NCBI GenBank assembly: GCA_003116875.1
Contig: BCKT01000010.1
Location: 1,029,342-1,093,341, forward strand
DNA: 64,000 nucleotides
From: Takashimella koratensis
Taxonomy: Eukaryota; Basidiomycota; Tremellomycetes; Trichosporonales; Tetragoniomycetaceae
Direction of reading: 5' to 3'
Shown: in pieces, positions 21,414 through 32,941 of the stretch
Numbering within the stretch: position 1 is the stretch's first letter
Layout of the letters: each line of letters begins with the position of its first letter
Made by a program: the position numbers and the translations under genes
Notes under the pieces: generated by a model
What the model saw: the letters and a program-made list of their open reading frames with translations, nothing else
The model's database searches: none
What the model was told of the DNA's origin: nothing

Positions 21414-23117
21414 CTACTGCCTATACTTTTCCCGAGTTTCGACCACCTGCTTTGCAAGCCACTCCGCGTCGGTTTCGGTGTACTCAAAATTCCTCCCTCC
21501 TGTGATCCAGTCCCACGTTCCCCTCGTCCTTGATCTCCATATGGAAATTCTCCATGGTATTCTGTCGAAAAGGGGTCTTCGTGACGGTGTCCCAGCCCCA
21601 AAGTGTGGCGACGAGTTTGCGAGTGTTCGTTTCGTCTCGCAGCACCAAGTGAGAGCGGATAGAGAATAACGATCCGTACTGGCGGAATACACCTTGAGAA
21701 CCGTTGTTTACTCGTCGTCTTGAAATCGGGTAAGCAGTCGGCGGCCACTCGTATAAATTGTCCTGTGACCTGTATGTGTAACTCGTCAACTTTCGGTTCT
21801 TGGTCAATTTCTTGAAGAATTTGATCAAAGTTTCGGACGTCTTTGGGTTTTTGGGTTAAGACGAACGCATGGATCGGTACCCTTCGCAAGACTCAGAGGC
21901 GATGTCGGACCGCGGTGAGGGGCATCAGACGAGAAACATGAGTAATGTTCAATTTGTTCGAGATCAGGTAGTGAACAGCCCTTTCGAAAAGGAAAGAAAA
22001 TTAGCCAATGGCACATGTACCAGGACAGGCAGAAGTGAAAGGAGTAGGGTTGACGTTGTAGGTGAGATTTGCGAGTGGAGAAGAAAGCTCACCAGGACTT
22101 TGAATCGGGGCGAAAACGTCTCGATCTCGGCTGTATGTTCAAGAGCCTGAAATTGAGACAAGCTGCTCAACCCAGTTTCAAGCAGTTTTATTGGGCAATC
22201 AGATCTGAACATTTGCAGATTGGGTTGATCGCTTAAAATTTCCAAAAGCTCCAAATGCTTCTTCTCGCCAACCTCCCATCCAACGCCTCTTACAGAGAGT
22301 GATCTCAGAGCATCGTCGGTCGATGAGAAATTCCTCAGCTGGGCAAGATCTTCACGCGATATCTTCCCATTCCATGAGAAATGTGTGACTGCAAGCGCCG
22401 GCAGCTCGTCAGTTTCCACCCAGCTGAAGACCTGTTGTGTGTTGCCCGTGAGCGCCAGCGAAGTGAGATTTTGAGGCGATAGGGAAGTCTTGAGCTCTTG
22501 GACCGACTGGACGGGAAGTGCCAGAGCCTTAAGCAGTTTGCTGTTGTTCACATTTTTCTGTAGTGTTTCGAACCTCTGACCCGAATAACTACTGTATGCG
22601 TGGCAATCGGAGAATTTGAACCACTGGAGACTCGCTGGGTATCGTTCGGGAATTTGGTTGACAAGGGCGTTTGGGCCGACTTGCTGAAAACTAACCGACA
22701 ACATCTCGTAGCACTTGATGGGGACTGTGCGTGTCCCCTGGACGGTATCTTTCCCAAGTCGAGAGGCATGTTTAGTGGCGACCTCTGCCGTGTTGAAAAA
22801 AATTCAGTGAAGGCCAATTCTTGGGCGAGACGGAAAACACCCACCGCTGTGCCTGCTTCGTCGCCATTTCCCCTCTTCTTCTTGTGTTCCTCGGTCACGA
22901 AAGTCCAAATAGACTGTTTCTTTTCGGTAGGGTAAGTCAAGGTGTCGAAACAATCGACAGGTGCGGATGGCGCTCTCGAGATCTTCTCGATCGTCGCGAC
23001 CGTCCACCTTGCCGATCTCCTCGAAAATCATCCCCCAGAGCTCGAGGGAAGTTCGGTCAGACACGAGTTCGCGTCGGTGGTCGAGGCGTTGGCAGTGGGA
23101 GTCAGAGATTCGGCCAT
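21414..23117 (-). CDS. F-box-like protein, lineage-specific, with apparent frame breaks
   Basis: Probably a member of the same broad F-box class as its neighbour. An ATG in strong context (ACACCATGGCC, 23117) starts MAESLTPTANAS and runs to TELP. The matching F-box continuation ELWGMIFEEIGKVDGRDD then appears one frame away. The two halves of the motif (LP and LELW) meet exactly at a CCC run (23046-23048, coding strand), as if one C were missing. Downstream, a 60-nt intron with donor GTGGGT joins WRRSRHS to EVATKHASRLGK. A long exon follows with leucine-rich pairs (QNLTSLALTG, LRSLSVRGVGW). The last part needs more frame changes to reach the plausible end TWDWITGGRNFEY...KYRQ at TAG 21414-21416. 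It is either a decaying gene or an intact gene with base-call indels; intron placement near the 3' end is uncertain. Confidence 0.5.
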
Positions 23118-23868
23118 GGTGTCGATGTCGAGATGAAGATTTTGTAACGGTGCTGTGCGGTGAAGTAGTAGTGCGGTGCTGCCGAAAGTACTGTTTGGTG
23201 CGTTTGTATGAGTAACGTTGCAAAAAGAGAAGAAAAGGGGGGAGGGGAAATCATAGTCATCTGTACATGTGACAGCCCAACCGTCCCCAAAGCGACGTCT
23301 TGTCGACTGTTCGCTTCACTGGGGTAAAGGATGGACACCGAGGGCATTAAAGGAAAGGGCACAACCGCAGGCCTCAGTCTCGGCTATGTGGTTCTCTGCT
23401 AGCTCGGGTTTGGTTAAAAGAAAGGGCAAGAGCCGAGGCTAACCTGCGAGACTCAAGCCTTTTGATGATAGAGAGGAGGTAGAAGACCAAACCTGCTCAA
23501 CCCTCAGAGTGTCAGGAGGGATGAGCAGAGGTAGCACCGACCGATGTGAGAGCATTGAACAACATGTAGTTGAGGTAGCCCACCTATTCACTCTCCGCCC
23601 CAGTCGGCCGTCATGGGGAACGAGGTGTATAAAAGTTGAACGTCGGCCGAAGACAAAGGTGAGACCAGTGGCAGAGTTTCGCACCTGGGTTATCGATAAA
23701 AGATTGAAATTCTCGGCCGAATCCTTGTGGTGATAGCAGGCATACCAAAAATCATGTACGGCTATCATATTGGTCATCACAGTGGCTTTACTGTACTGTA
23801 AAGTACTACCCTACTTCGCGTAGGCTCACGTCTCAACCCAGTGACCGAGTACAACGTTCAGACAGAGC
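23118..23868. other. Intergenic region between F-box gene and sugar porter
   Basis: About 750 bp with the F-box gene promoter at left and the 3' flank of the sugar porter at right. No supported gene; the short open frames are unrelated to known families. Confidence 0.45.
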
Positions 23869-25978
23869 TTACACGCTCTTCTCAACAACGTCAACGACCT
23901 CTCCTTCGTCAGAGACCATGACTTTGTCGACTTTGAGAGACGCCCTGACGGGGTTAGGCTGGTCGTACACCCAAGCGAGCTGTTCCATCGTTCGGCCCTG
24001 AGACTCGACACTGCAGAGGATATGTCAATATGGCAGGTTTTGTCAATGGGGTGTCGACTTACCCGAAGAAGTACCAGCACAAAGTCTCGAGGAGGTCCCA
24101 GCCGACGAAGACCCAGATGTACTTGTAGCTACGAGAGTCAGAACGTGATCTTGATGAGAGCAGTGTGACTTACCCAATGTTGCCAAGGGCAATGGGGCCG
24201 CAGAACTGGTTAATGAACGAGAACAAGGAAGTGATGATGTTGCTAGTAGAATGAGATTTTATCAGCTTGATGCGATTTTATCAGAGGAGCAGACTCACGA
24301 CAACGCCAATCCCTTGGCCCTCATGTTGTTCTCCAGAGCTTCACTTGGGATAACAGCCTGAAGCGGTGTGTTGGTCGAGTAGGAGCCAAACGAGAAGAGG
24401 AAATACGAAGCCAACGCCGCCTGACCGATAGGTTTCGAGAACGAGCCCGTCGCGTCGATTTGGTCATTCATAACCTTTGACGTAGCCGCATTAAGTGCGA
24501 GCATACAAGTCATGAAGAAAGTCCCGATCACAAGGATACGACGACGCGGGATCCGGTCGTTAAAGTAAGTGAAGAACATGGCGCATACGCAGCCGAGAAT
24601 CGAGATGAGTAGGTTGTACCCGAGTTGTTGGGCGACAGAGTTGACACCGATTTGTTCAAAAATGACAGTGTTGAAGTAGCCGAGACCGTTGCCGGAGAAC
24701 TGAGAGGCGACAGACATCATGACAACTTGGATCATACGCCATCGTGCGTTGTGGGTAGAGAACAAAGGGCGGTCTAAGGTGTTAGCTTTATCATGGCTAG
24801 TCCCGACTTACAATCCCACCAACGAGTGTCCTTGGTGTTGGAAACCAAGATCGACTCCTTCATCTCGTACATCTCCAAAGCGACCAACTTGGAGTTTGGG
24901 TTGTTGTTCCCGTCTGACAAATGAGTATTTATTCACTTGTGGCATAAAACTCCCCTGACTCACGGTACTTGACGAGGAAAGCGTGCGCTGCCTCCTCTTG
25001 ACCGACAGCCAACTGCCAACGGGGACTTTCAGGGATGAACCACACAAGGCCAAGAATGAGCAATGCGCCGACGGCCTGGAGGATGAGAGGGATTCGCCAG
25101 GCATAGTTGTTGGTCATGTAGTTGGTTCCGAAAGTCACTGCGGCCGAGGGGATAGATCCAACAAACCACCCGAGCATGCTAGAAGGACATGTTAAGCGCG
25201 TTGTCACGAGTGGTGTTTCGTGACCACAACTTACTACAGACCACCGAATCGGCCACGCCACTGAGGAGGGGCAATCTCAAGGCAGTAGGCCGCGGCACCC
25301 AGCATGGAGGCCTGAGCACCTGCGCCAAGGAGAAGTCGACCAACACACATTTGAGCGACGGTGTTTGCCGTGGACGTGAGGAGCATGCCAACAATAACGA
25401 TGACAGCGCCGACGAACATGATCATGCGGCGTCCATACCGGTCAGAGATGATCGCGGCGATAGGCGGGACGATGGCGCCGCCGCTAGCAAAACATGAGCG
25501 ACGGCCATTACCCCGCGTGAGTTCACTTACACAGTGTAGATACCGAAGATGAGACTGATAGTCGGGCCGGTGGGGCCGGTGTTGAAGTGTTCCTGGAAAG
25601 GAGCCATAGCGATCAAAGCGGTCATCAAGGTACCGTCTGCGATGATCAGCCAAGGCAGGAAGTGAAACATAGAGGTGAAGACTCACCATAGCCGGCGACA
25701 GTGATACACAAGAGCGACACAAAGGTGGCGACTAGGCTATTAGCTTGATACCACCTCCAATGACCCACAGTAAAGGTGCCTCGTCTCTTTACTCCAGCTG
25801 GCGGTTGGCGCCTCCTGGAGGGCTGCGAAGAGCTCTGCCTGGGGACTGTCAACGGGGTGCCACTTTCTTTACTTACATTATGGACGACCTTGGTGGTGAC
25901 GTGGGCTTTGAGGTTGACGTCTTCGTCTACTGTTTCTACCTGTTCTATGACGGGCTTGGACTCGAGGGGGATGGACAT
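23869..25978 (-). CDS. MFS sugar transporter (sugar porter family, Lac12/lactose-permease-like)
   Basis: A twelve-helix proton-coupled sugar transporter at the plasma membrane. The ATG at 25978 starts MSIPLESKPVIEQVETVDED; after an intron the first helix follows (LVATFVSLLCITVAGYDG). Sugar-porter signatures are present: SDRYGRRMIMFVG in the first half, GRLLLGAGAQ and YCLEIAPPQWRGRFGG, PESPRWQL at the mid-loop, QFSGNGLGYFN in helix seven, DRIPRRRILVIGT as the second-half signature, and WVFVGWDLLETLCWYFFG near the last helix followed by the E-S-Q-GRTMEQL motif. The end is DVVEKSV at TAA 23869-23871. The QFSGNG variant is usual in the lactose-permease/Lac12-like clade rather than in hexose transporters (QxxGxNxxxYY), so disaccharide or other sugar uptake is likelier than glucose. 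About 520-530 residues, normal length. Confidence 0.88.
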
Positions 25979-28900
25979 GGTGCTGGTCGATAGCCTTGGT
26001 GATGCGCGGTCGAGGGGAAGAATCTGGGGCTATACGGGGCCTCGATCCTGAGAATAGTCACTGCCTTTTATCGTCGATCTACCCCGGACGAATCCGTCCC
26101 GAACAACTAAAGACACCTGCCAAGTACCCGGGTCAGAGGGATGGGGAAATCAGCGACGGTATGCAATTGCTCATGCGTCGTGAGCACCGGAAAAACGGTT
26201 GAGATAGTCGGCAAGGCTTCACCTCAGATCCCACTAGGCAAACGTCTGAACGACAAACTCCCAAACCGTGCCTAGAGTCGATTGGTGCGGGCCGATTCAA
26301 GCCACATTGCTCCGCACAGAGACGCCGCACCGCCGGGGCCAGCCAGGGAGCATACCAAATCGACCCAAACTTGGTGCGGACGAACCGTGCGGAGCTTTGT
26401 TCACATGGGACCACGATCCGACGTCACGTTGAGCCGAGAGGGTAGAAATAGCTCCCCATGACTGGTTGTCAGGCCAAAGCTTTCTCAGAGTGGCGCCGAA
26501 AGGGGTCGGCAAGACCTAGCCGGAAGACACCGCGGACGGACTTCGCGGAGTCTCAAGATGACTGGCTTTTCCGAGGTTCATCCAGGCTCGAGCTGACAAG
26601 GACCAACTCCTCTAGCCTCGAACGCCCGGGGTAACATTGTCCCAAGCTCCTATTGCTTGCCCAATGCCCCGCACGTCGACTGGGGGTCACTAGGCACTGC
26701 TGTCAGACTACCCCGTGTGCCCCCAGCCACAAGTCCGACAGGTCGGTTTTCACGTGTTGGAACTTGGTCCCCGCCATTGTCTATGGAGCAGCGTGTAAGG
26801 TTGCCAGAGGTGACTACTAGTAAGACCGCCGGGGTCGGATATAATACGGAGGAGCTCGAGCGCCGCTGACGAATATGGCCAGCGGCAGCGGTCGGTCAAT
26901 TAGGGGTCGGCGCGTTGTCGGGAGGTTAGCGTATTCTCTGCTTCGGCACATGCCGAGTCGGGCGTAAGCTATCAAGAACAGGAGAGGTGCGGCTTCGCCT
27001 GTGTCCCGCCGAGCAGGCCTCCTTTGCTCTTTTCAACCGAGAGTTGCCTTCAATCCTCAATGTTGAAACCCAAAATAGGAGCAAGTTCTCCCATGAGTAA
27101 AGCGAAGATGCGCGCTCCGTTCGGAACGCGATTGATCTGCACTCAAGTCTCGCGATCGTGCTAAAAATGTAGCCGTTGACATTCCCCTGCGTATGACCTG
27201 CAGTCAAGAGAAGGGATTTCAGGATCCAGTCACTAAAGGTATATAGCTCTTCTCCTCCGTTCACCTGGTGCGTACCTCCATCCCTTGTACACTGTGACAA
27301 GCATGTCGTGCCAGTGATGTCGTATTCGCTCGAGTCCGGCGCTGTCATTCAAGTCTCAGCATTGAATCTTGCCCAGCTACCACAAGTCAGGGAGTTGCTT
27401 TCACTCCATGACTTGCGGAGGATGGAACCATCAATTCCGATGAAGGCATGCCTGTGAAGCGTGAAGGGGCAAGAAAGGTCATCACGTTGCCTGCTCAGCT
27501 TCGCGGTGAGTATCAGGGGGAGGAACCCCTTTCGCTCGTCTTTAGACCTGGGTAGCTCATGCTGCTCGCGAAAATTGGCTACGTTATTGGTGACTCATGG
27601 GGGCATCACCAAGAATTCGCAGTCTGCCGAAGCAATTGCCCTCATCCCTGCCCTGCCCTCGTGCGAAACGAGGTCACTGGTGTACAGCGGAGGCGATTTG
27701 GCTTGAGCAGAACACTTACGTACTGCTCACTGAAAACCAAACCATCGATACAGAGGATACTCCCGTATGTTTGAGACAATGAGCAATCGCAGGTTTGATT
27801 GGATGTTTGCGCAGCTTTTGGCTGTTTGTTTAGTGCGATACAGGTTGAGCAGGGCGCCCCATGGAGTCCACACCTCCCCGTTTGGGAGATTTGTTGACCT
27901 CGGGTTTGCCCCGGACTCCTGGGCGAACGAGGGACGGGCCGGTATCCGCCACCGGCTCATTATTCGCATGCTTGAAGAGGGGTGGGAAGGGCGACCCGAA
28001 GAGGAGAAGACCAAGAGTGGCTTCAGCCAATGACGAGAAGTGGGCGAGGAAAAACAGAGCCAGAGTGAGGAAAGAGCGAAACCCTGATCCCGAAGGTACC
28101 ATCGACCCCTAATTATGCCGATGCTCACGTCCAAGATCCCCAAAGAAACCAACAAATCGTCGAGAGAGAGAGTCAACAAGTGAGAGTTGGATTTGGCGGT
28201 TGGCAGTGATGAGCAGTGGCAGTGGTTTGTTGACATTGACATGTGGTCGCGGTATGCATGTGATGGTGTTTGTGGAGCAAGAGAGCAGGAGGGGGTGCAG
28301 TGGTGCGGAGGTGGGAGCTGGGCAGACCGACGCTAGGTATCGTCACATGCCGAGGATTGGGGTCTCTGGCGATATGCCGTGCACCAATGTCCACCCCGGG
28401 GACTTTTGGCTTTCAGGTAGGGGCCGGTTCAGGGAGAGAAATGAGGAGAGAGAGGGGGCCATGTAGGCAGTGGGCGGTTAGGGGAGGATGGAGGCTTAGA
28501 TGTCCGAGTCAGGCAGACAAGGACGATGACGATGACATGAGCAGATGGATCCTAGGTCCCTGTTGGTCATCCCTGTTCCCATTCCGACATCGTTCTGTCT
28601 CACTCTCACCTCCTTCACCACTCTACCCCCGATCCACAAGAGGCAGACGGCCAAGTCCAGCAGGGCTCAAGCGCAACAAGCACCAACACGAGAGCAAACA
28701 GCCTGCCTGCCCTCTCTGCCCCAAGAGCCGCAACCTGAACCCCTGTTCACCGAGCAAAAGTCCCGACGACTCGACTTGCATCTTTGTTCTTTGATAAACA
28801 ACCACCACATCTTACTCGACCTCATCAACGACCTCCACCCCACCACTCCCTACTCCTCGACACACACCTCCAACGTATCGCCGCAGCCGACTCCCTCGTC

Positions 28901-29385
28901 AATCTTACGTCCTCTGCCGCAGACTTTGACGGTTTCCTCCGACATCGCTCCCCTCGCCTGTCGGCAGCCTCGGTCCGGCCTATTTGGTCAATTCAATCGC
29001 TGGTTAAACGACCAAGGGAGACTCTGAACCTCGACATTTGACTTGCTGGGCCGCTGCTTGACTGCCGCTTGACCCTGCGAGTGCCGACGGCTGTGCATAG
29101 TATTCATTGCGCTTTCGGTTGTTCATTGTTCATTGACGGCAATCGGGTCCTTTGAACGGCATCTCATCCTCGCTTTCGGCCGTCATCATCAACCATCCTC
29201 GATCCTCGACATCTCACTCAACATCCACACCAATCTTCATCTTCACCATCAACAACCACCACCTCATCGCATCGGTTCTTCTCTCACTCATCGACGCCGG
29301 GACCCACCCGACTGCATCCGCACCTCGCGGACCGCCCTAAACCCAATCCCCTGTCCTTCCCCCCCAACACCATCCCCCGCCCGCC
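25979..29385. other. 3.4-kb gene-poor divergent region between sugar porter and glycogenin
   Basis: The largest space without a supported gene in the window. It must hold the promoters of the divergent sugar porter (left) and glycogenin (right). The right end (about 28,560-29,385) is a long C/T-rich leader typical of highly expressed fungal genes. Open frames up to about 170 codons occur (for example 27727-28242 minus and 28545-29027 plus), but none shows a domain or supported splicing. An unrecognised non-coding RNA or diverged orphan gene cannot be excluded. Confidence 0.45.
26284..26392. promoter_or_regulatory. Cluster of five GTGCGG/CCGCAC motifs upstream of the sugar porter
   Basis: Five copies of GTGCGG or its reverse complement CCGCAC lie within 109 bp: plus orientation at 26285, 26374 and 26387, minus orientation at 26312 and 26325. 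Two plus copies share the longer context TTGGTGCGG. The cluster is about 300-410 bp upstream of the sugar-porter start. CGG half-sites are typical of Zn2Cys6 fungal regulators, which suggests a sugar-responsive control region; this is inference from position and sequence. Confidence 0.45.
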
Positions 29386-32204
29386 ATGTCCCTCCCCAAC
29401 GCCTTTGTTACCCTCCTCACCACCTCCTCCTACCTCCCTGGAGCACTCGTCCTTCTCCACTCACTGCTCGCGCTGCATCCGGGGCCGAGGGACTTCAAAA
29501 CCGTCTGCTTTGTCACTCCCGAGACGGTGGATGCGCGGACGATTGGAGAACTCCGAAAGGCCGGATATGACTTTGTGATCGGTGTCGAGCCCATCGGCTC
29601 GGGTGTTCCAGGCCAACAAGGCCTCGAGCTCATGGGTGAGTCCAAGACTACGACCTACTTGACCACTGCTGACTGCTTCAGGCCGACCCGACCTCAACCT
29701 CGCCCTGACCAAACTCCACATCTTCCGCCTTGCCCCACTCTTCTCCACCATCATCTACCTCGACGCCGACACTCTCCCTCTCCGTCCCCTCTCCCATCTC
29801 TTCACCACCACTGCCCCACACGTCCTCTCTGCCTGCCCCGATATCGGTTGGCCCGACTGCTTCAACTCGGGTGTCATGGTGATCCGCCCACGCGAGTCAG
29901 ATTTCCTCGCTCTCCGCCAGATGCTCAAGGACGGCGCAGAGGAAGGAGAGCTGTACAAGGGTAACGGCAGCTTTGACGGTGCCGACCAGGGTCTATTGAA
30001 CGAGTACTTTTCGCCAGAGGGCGCAGGTGGTGACTGGAATCGATTGCCCTTTACGTGAGTTGCCCCGGTGGAACGTAGCTAATGGATCAGGTACAACACC
30101 ACCCCGACGGCAGCGTATCAGTATGCACCGGCGTACAAGCGGTACGGACACAGGATCAACGTCGTCCATTTCATCGGTCCTCACAAGCCATGGTCCAACC
30201 TCTCCAGCCGACCGGCTGGCATCTCTACCCCGAAAGGCAAAGAGCAGGCTTACGACTGTAAGTTGGCTCGTTCACCGTCCGGGACACTCGCTGACTACTT
30301 CAGACCCCGCACTCATCGACCGCTGGTACGCCATCTACGACAGCTACGTCCGGCCTACTGCTGCACACGCCCCAGACGTCTCGCAGCGCTTTGCTGTCCC
30401 CGAGACTGTGGCCGTGTGGAACCTCGCCTCGGGCGTCCCTCAACAGCCCGAGGACCGACTCGACCTGACCGACCTCAAGTCAGCGACCGAGCGCGGGGTG
30501 ACGGCTCTCAAGCCCGGGCAATACATGTCTCTACCGCTCGAGGGCCGAGTGGACCTCATCATGCCCAAGCCTCAGCCACTTCAGAAGACTGTCTCCCCGC
30601 CCAAGAGCCCATCAGCACAAGACGCTCCACCGTTGTCTTCCGCCCCGCCGCCGCAGGAAGTACAGCAGCAAGTTGAGCAGCCCAAGACATGGGACGCGGC
30701 GCACTTTGCTCCACCTCCGGGTCTGGGCCCCGAAATGGCGATCCCGATGAACACGTTCTACCAACCAGCATGGGAACAGCCTACTCACACACACTCGACG
30801 TACTTTGCCGCCCCGCAGCCACATCAAGAGCCGCAGTACCCGACCCTCCCCAGCAGCGTGACCAGTGACGCATGGTACAAGGACTACACGGGCCTCGTAC
30901 CAGACCGCGCCAACGTCCAGCCCGTGTTCCCATGGGAGAAACAACAATCCCGTCAGCCTGCGCGCGTCTTTCCCCGCGGCGACACCCCTCCACCTCAGGC
31001 TCAACCCCAATCGCTTCGAGCTCCACACATCACGTTACGTGAGGCGACGCCCGATATTCAGNCCCCNCCCCGCGCCACCGCCGCTTCCTCGTCGACCCCT
31101 TCGCCTCCACCGCAGCTCTCGTTTGCCGAGTCGATGGCGTCGTACACTAACGCATGGGACGATATGCCCGGTATTGCGCGATACGCTACCCGTTTGACAC
31201 GGTTGGGGATCGGCTCGCAATTCCCGCAACCGCCTCCGGTCCGACCTACCGCGCCATCGACGCCGGTCCTCGCTGCCCCGCGGCCGAGGCGCGAGCCGAG
31301 CCTCGATAACCGCTCCGAGGGGAGTAGGGATGGCGATGACGAGGGCGACGCCGGGGACGATAGCGATGATGGATCGCCCTCGGGTAGATCTAGAGAGTCT
31401 TCATCAGGTTACAACAACGCTCGGTACCGCGATCGCCAGGCGCAGACGGATCGCGTCGAGTTGTCCGACGCCAAAGTCCAGGCCGTCCCAGGTGGCGGTG
31501 GACCGTCGCCTGCGATTCGGACTATCGAACTCCCTTCGTCCGCTGGTTTCCAACCACGGCGTAAAGTCAGCTTTGGCCACTCGGCGCAGCAGGTCTCAGC
31601 AGTCGCGAGGCCGCCTCCACCCCCTGCTCAGTCTCAAGGCCAAGGTCGAGGAGGTGGCTCAGCACAAAGTTCCCGCCGATCCTCGGTCGAGTCGAAACAC
31701 GTGATGACCCCTCCTTCACCGAGCGTGGCGACACACCAAAGGCGGACGTCGGCTTCCTCTGCCGCCGCAGCAGGGTTCGCATTCACGCCTGCTTCTTCAG
31801 GGACTTTTGCACCCGTCAAGCAACAGGTACAGCCGACTTCGCTCAACCTCGGGTACGCTAGCGGCGGGTCGGGAGCTGTCCCGCCCAACTCGGTCCCATT
31901 CCCTGGTTCGACCAGGAGAGGGTCGGGGTCTGGATCGGGCACGGGTTACGGGCTGGGTATGACCTCTATGACATCGACAGCGACTTCACCTACCCCACCT
32001 CAGTCGAGCGTATTCAACAGCCTCGCCGCGGTTGGACCTTCGGGCCCAGGATCCAACGAAGACCCATCACTCGCTAGACACTTGGCGAGTAACGCAGGAA
32101 GGTCGTGGGATCCAAACACGGATATCGATGTGAGAAGGCGCGATACTCAACAGGTCTTGAATCGGTTCATGCAGGTTGGAATGGGCGGAGGAGCGCAGCG
32201 ATAG
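29386..32204 (+). CDS. Glycogenin, self-glucosylating initiator of glycogen synthesis (GT8)
   Basis: Attaches the first glucose units from UDP-glucose to its own tyrosine, giving the primer that glycogen synthase extends in the cytosol. The ATG at 29386 (CCGCCATGTCC) opens a GT8 domain: NAFVTLLTTSSYLPGALVLL, KLHIFRLAPLFSTIIYLDAD with the metal-binding DAD motif, FNSGVMVIRP, GADQGLLNEYF, and HRINVVHFIGPHKPW. The catalytic part ends near residue 300 with WYAIYDSYVRP. A disordered Pro/Ser/Gly-rich C-terminus of about 400 residues follows. It closes with WDPNTDIDVRRRDTQQVLN, resembling the conserved C-terminal helix of fungal glycogenins that is thought to bind glycogen synthase. Stop is TAG at 32202-32204. 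Three or so introns interrupt the catalytic part; the tail is one exon. Two N bases at 31062 and 31067 lie in the tail but keep the frame. Confidence 0.9.
31061..31070 (+). other. Two ambiguous bases in a C run
   Basis: Positions 31062 and 31067 are N, in a run otherwise made of C, inside the glycogenin tail. The reading frame stays open through them as given. They mark a place where the base caller or assembler could not resolve a homopolymer. Confidence 0.95.
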
Positions 32205-32941
32205 GTCAAGATTGGAATGAGGGTGGAAGAAAGAGGGTGGGTCGAATGGGATCCGAGTTGATAGGGCAGGTGCGCGAGGGATGGGGAGAGTGAGAGGTGA
32301 GAGAAACACGAAGGAAGGCAAAGCGGGAGAGTGAAAAACAAGGAAGTAGTGGGAAGGAGAGGAGGATAAGGGAGAATAGGAGGGTATGAAGCGGTGGTAT
32401 ACTACTCAACTGGTCTCGCAGTGGTCTGAGCATCTCAACATCTAGTCTCGTGGGCTTGGTTCTGGTTCAATATGGTTTAATTTCTGGCCTTTGGTCTCTG
32501 GTCTCTGGTTTCAGGCGTCTCGGATGCCTCTTCTCCTCGTTCCTCACATCGCTCTCCTCTTTCCTCTCTCCTCTTCCCTCTTCCCTCCTCTTTCTCTCTT
32601 CCTGGTCTCTTCTGTTCAATACCTTTCCAAGCTCATACATAATGCAAACCAACCAAAAAAAGTACCCTTCATTCATTTGACCATCTCATACTTCTCCTTC
32701 CCTACTCTACTTTCAATATCGCATATTTTTGTTTCCATCAACACCCCCATTTTTTATATCTCGTTTCCTGTTTTCCTGTTTTCCTGTTCTCCTGTTTTCC
32801 TCATTTTTTCATATTCCCTCGGTCTCCTTTACACCTAGTCTTAGTCCGGTTTCCGCGACACATGCATAAGCATCGGTCTGTGCTCATTGACGAGGTCGGT
32901 CGCCTTGGACACTTTTTTGGGGACTAAGGGGTTGAGCTCGA
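32205..32941. other. Convergent 3' region between glycogenin and dienelactone hydrolase genes
   Basis: About 740 bp between two stop codons. The plus strand is first purine-rich, then strongly pyrimidine-rich (about 32,530-32,830). It should contain both 3' untranslated regions. No gene supported. Confidence 0.5.
32764..32800. repeat. 8-bp tandem repeat TTTCCTGT
   Basis: About 4.6 tandem copies of TTTCCTGT, with one T-to-C variant, in the pyrimidine-rich convergent 3' region. It is a simple-sequence repeat and a possible length marker between strains. Confidence 0.85.

Noticed and set aside
27727..28242. 171-codon minus-strand open frame in the gene-poor region
   Set aside because: Has an ATG but no recognisable domain, no coding-like pattern and no supporting splice sites; kept only as a remark in the intergenic entry.
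28545..29027. Pro/Ser/Thr-rich open frame of 160 codons upstream of glycogenin
   Set aside because: It lies in the C/T-rich leader, has no domain or convincing splice-supported extension, and overlaps other open frames.
15563..32204. A carbohydrate-storage gene cluster (TPS1, sugar porter, glycogenin)
   Set aside because: The genes are far apart, on both strands, and separated by unrelated F-box genes; proximity alone does not support a functional cluster.
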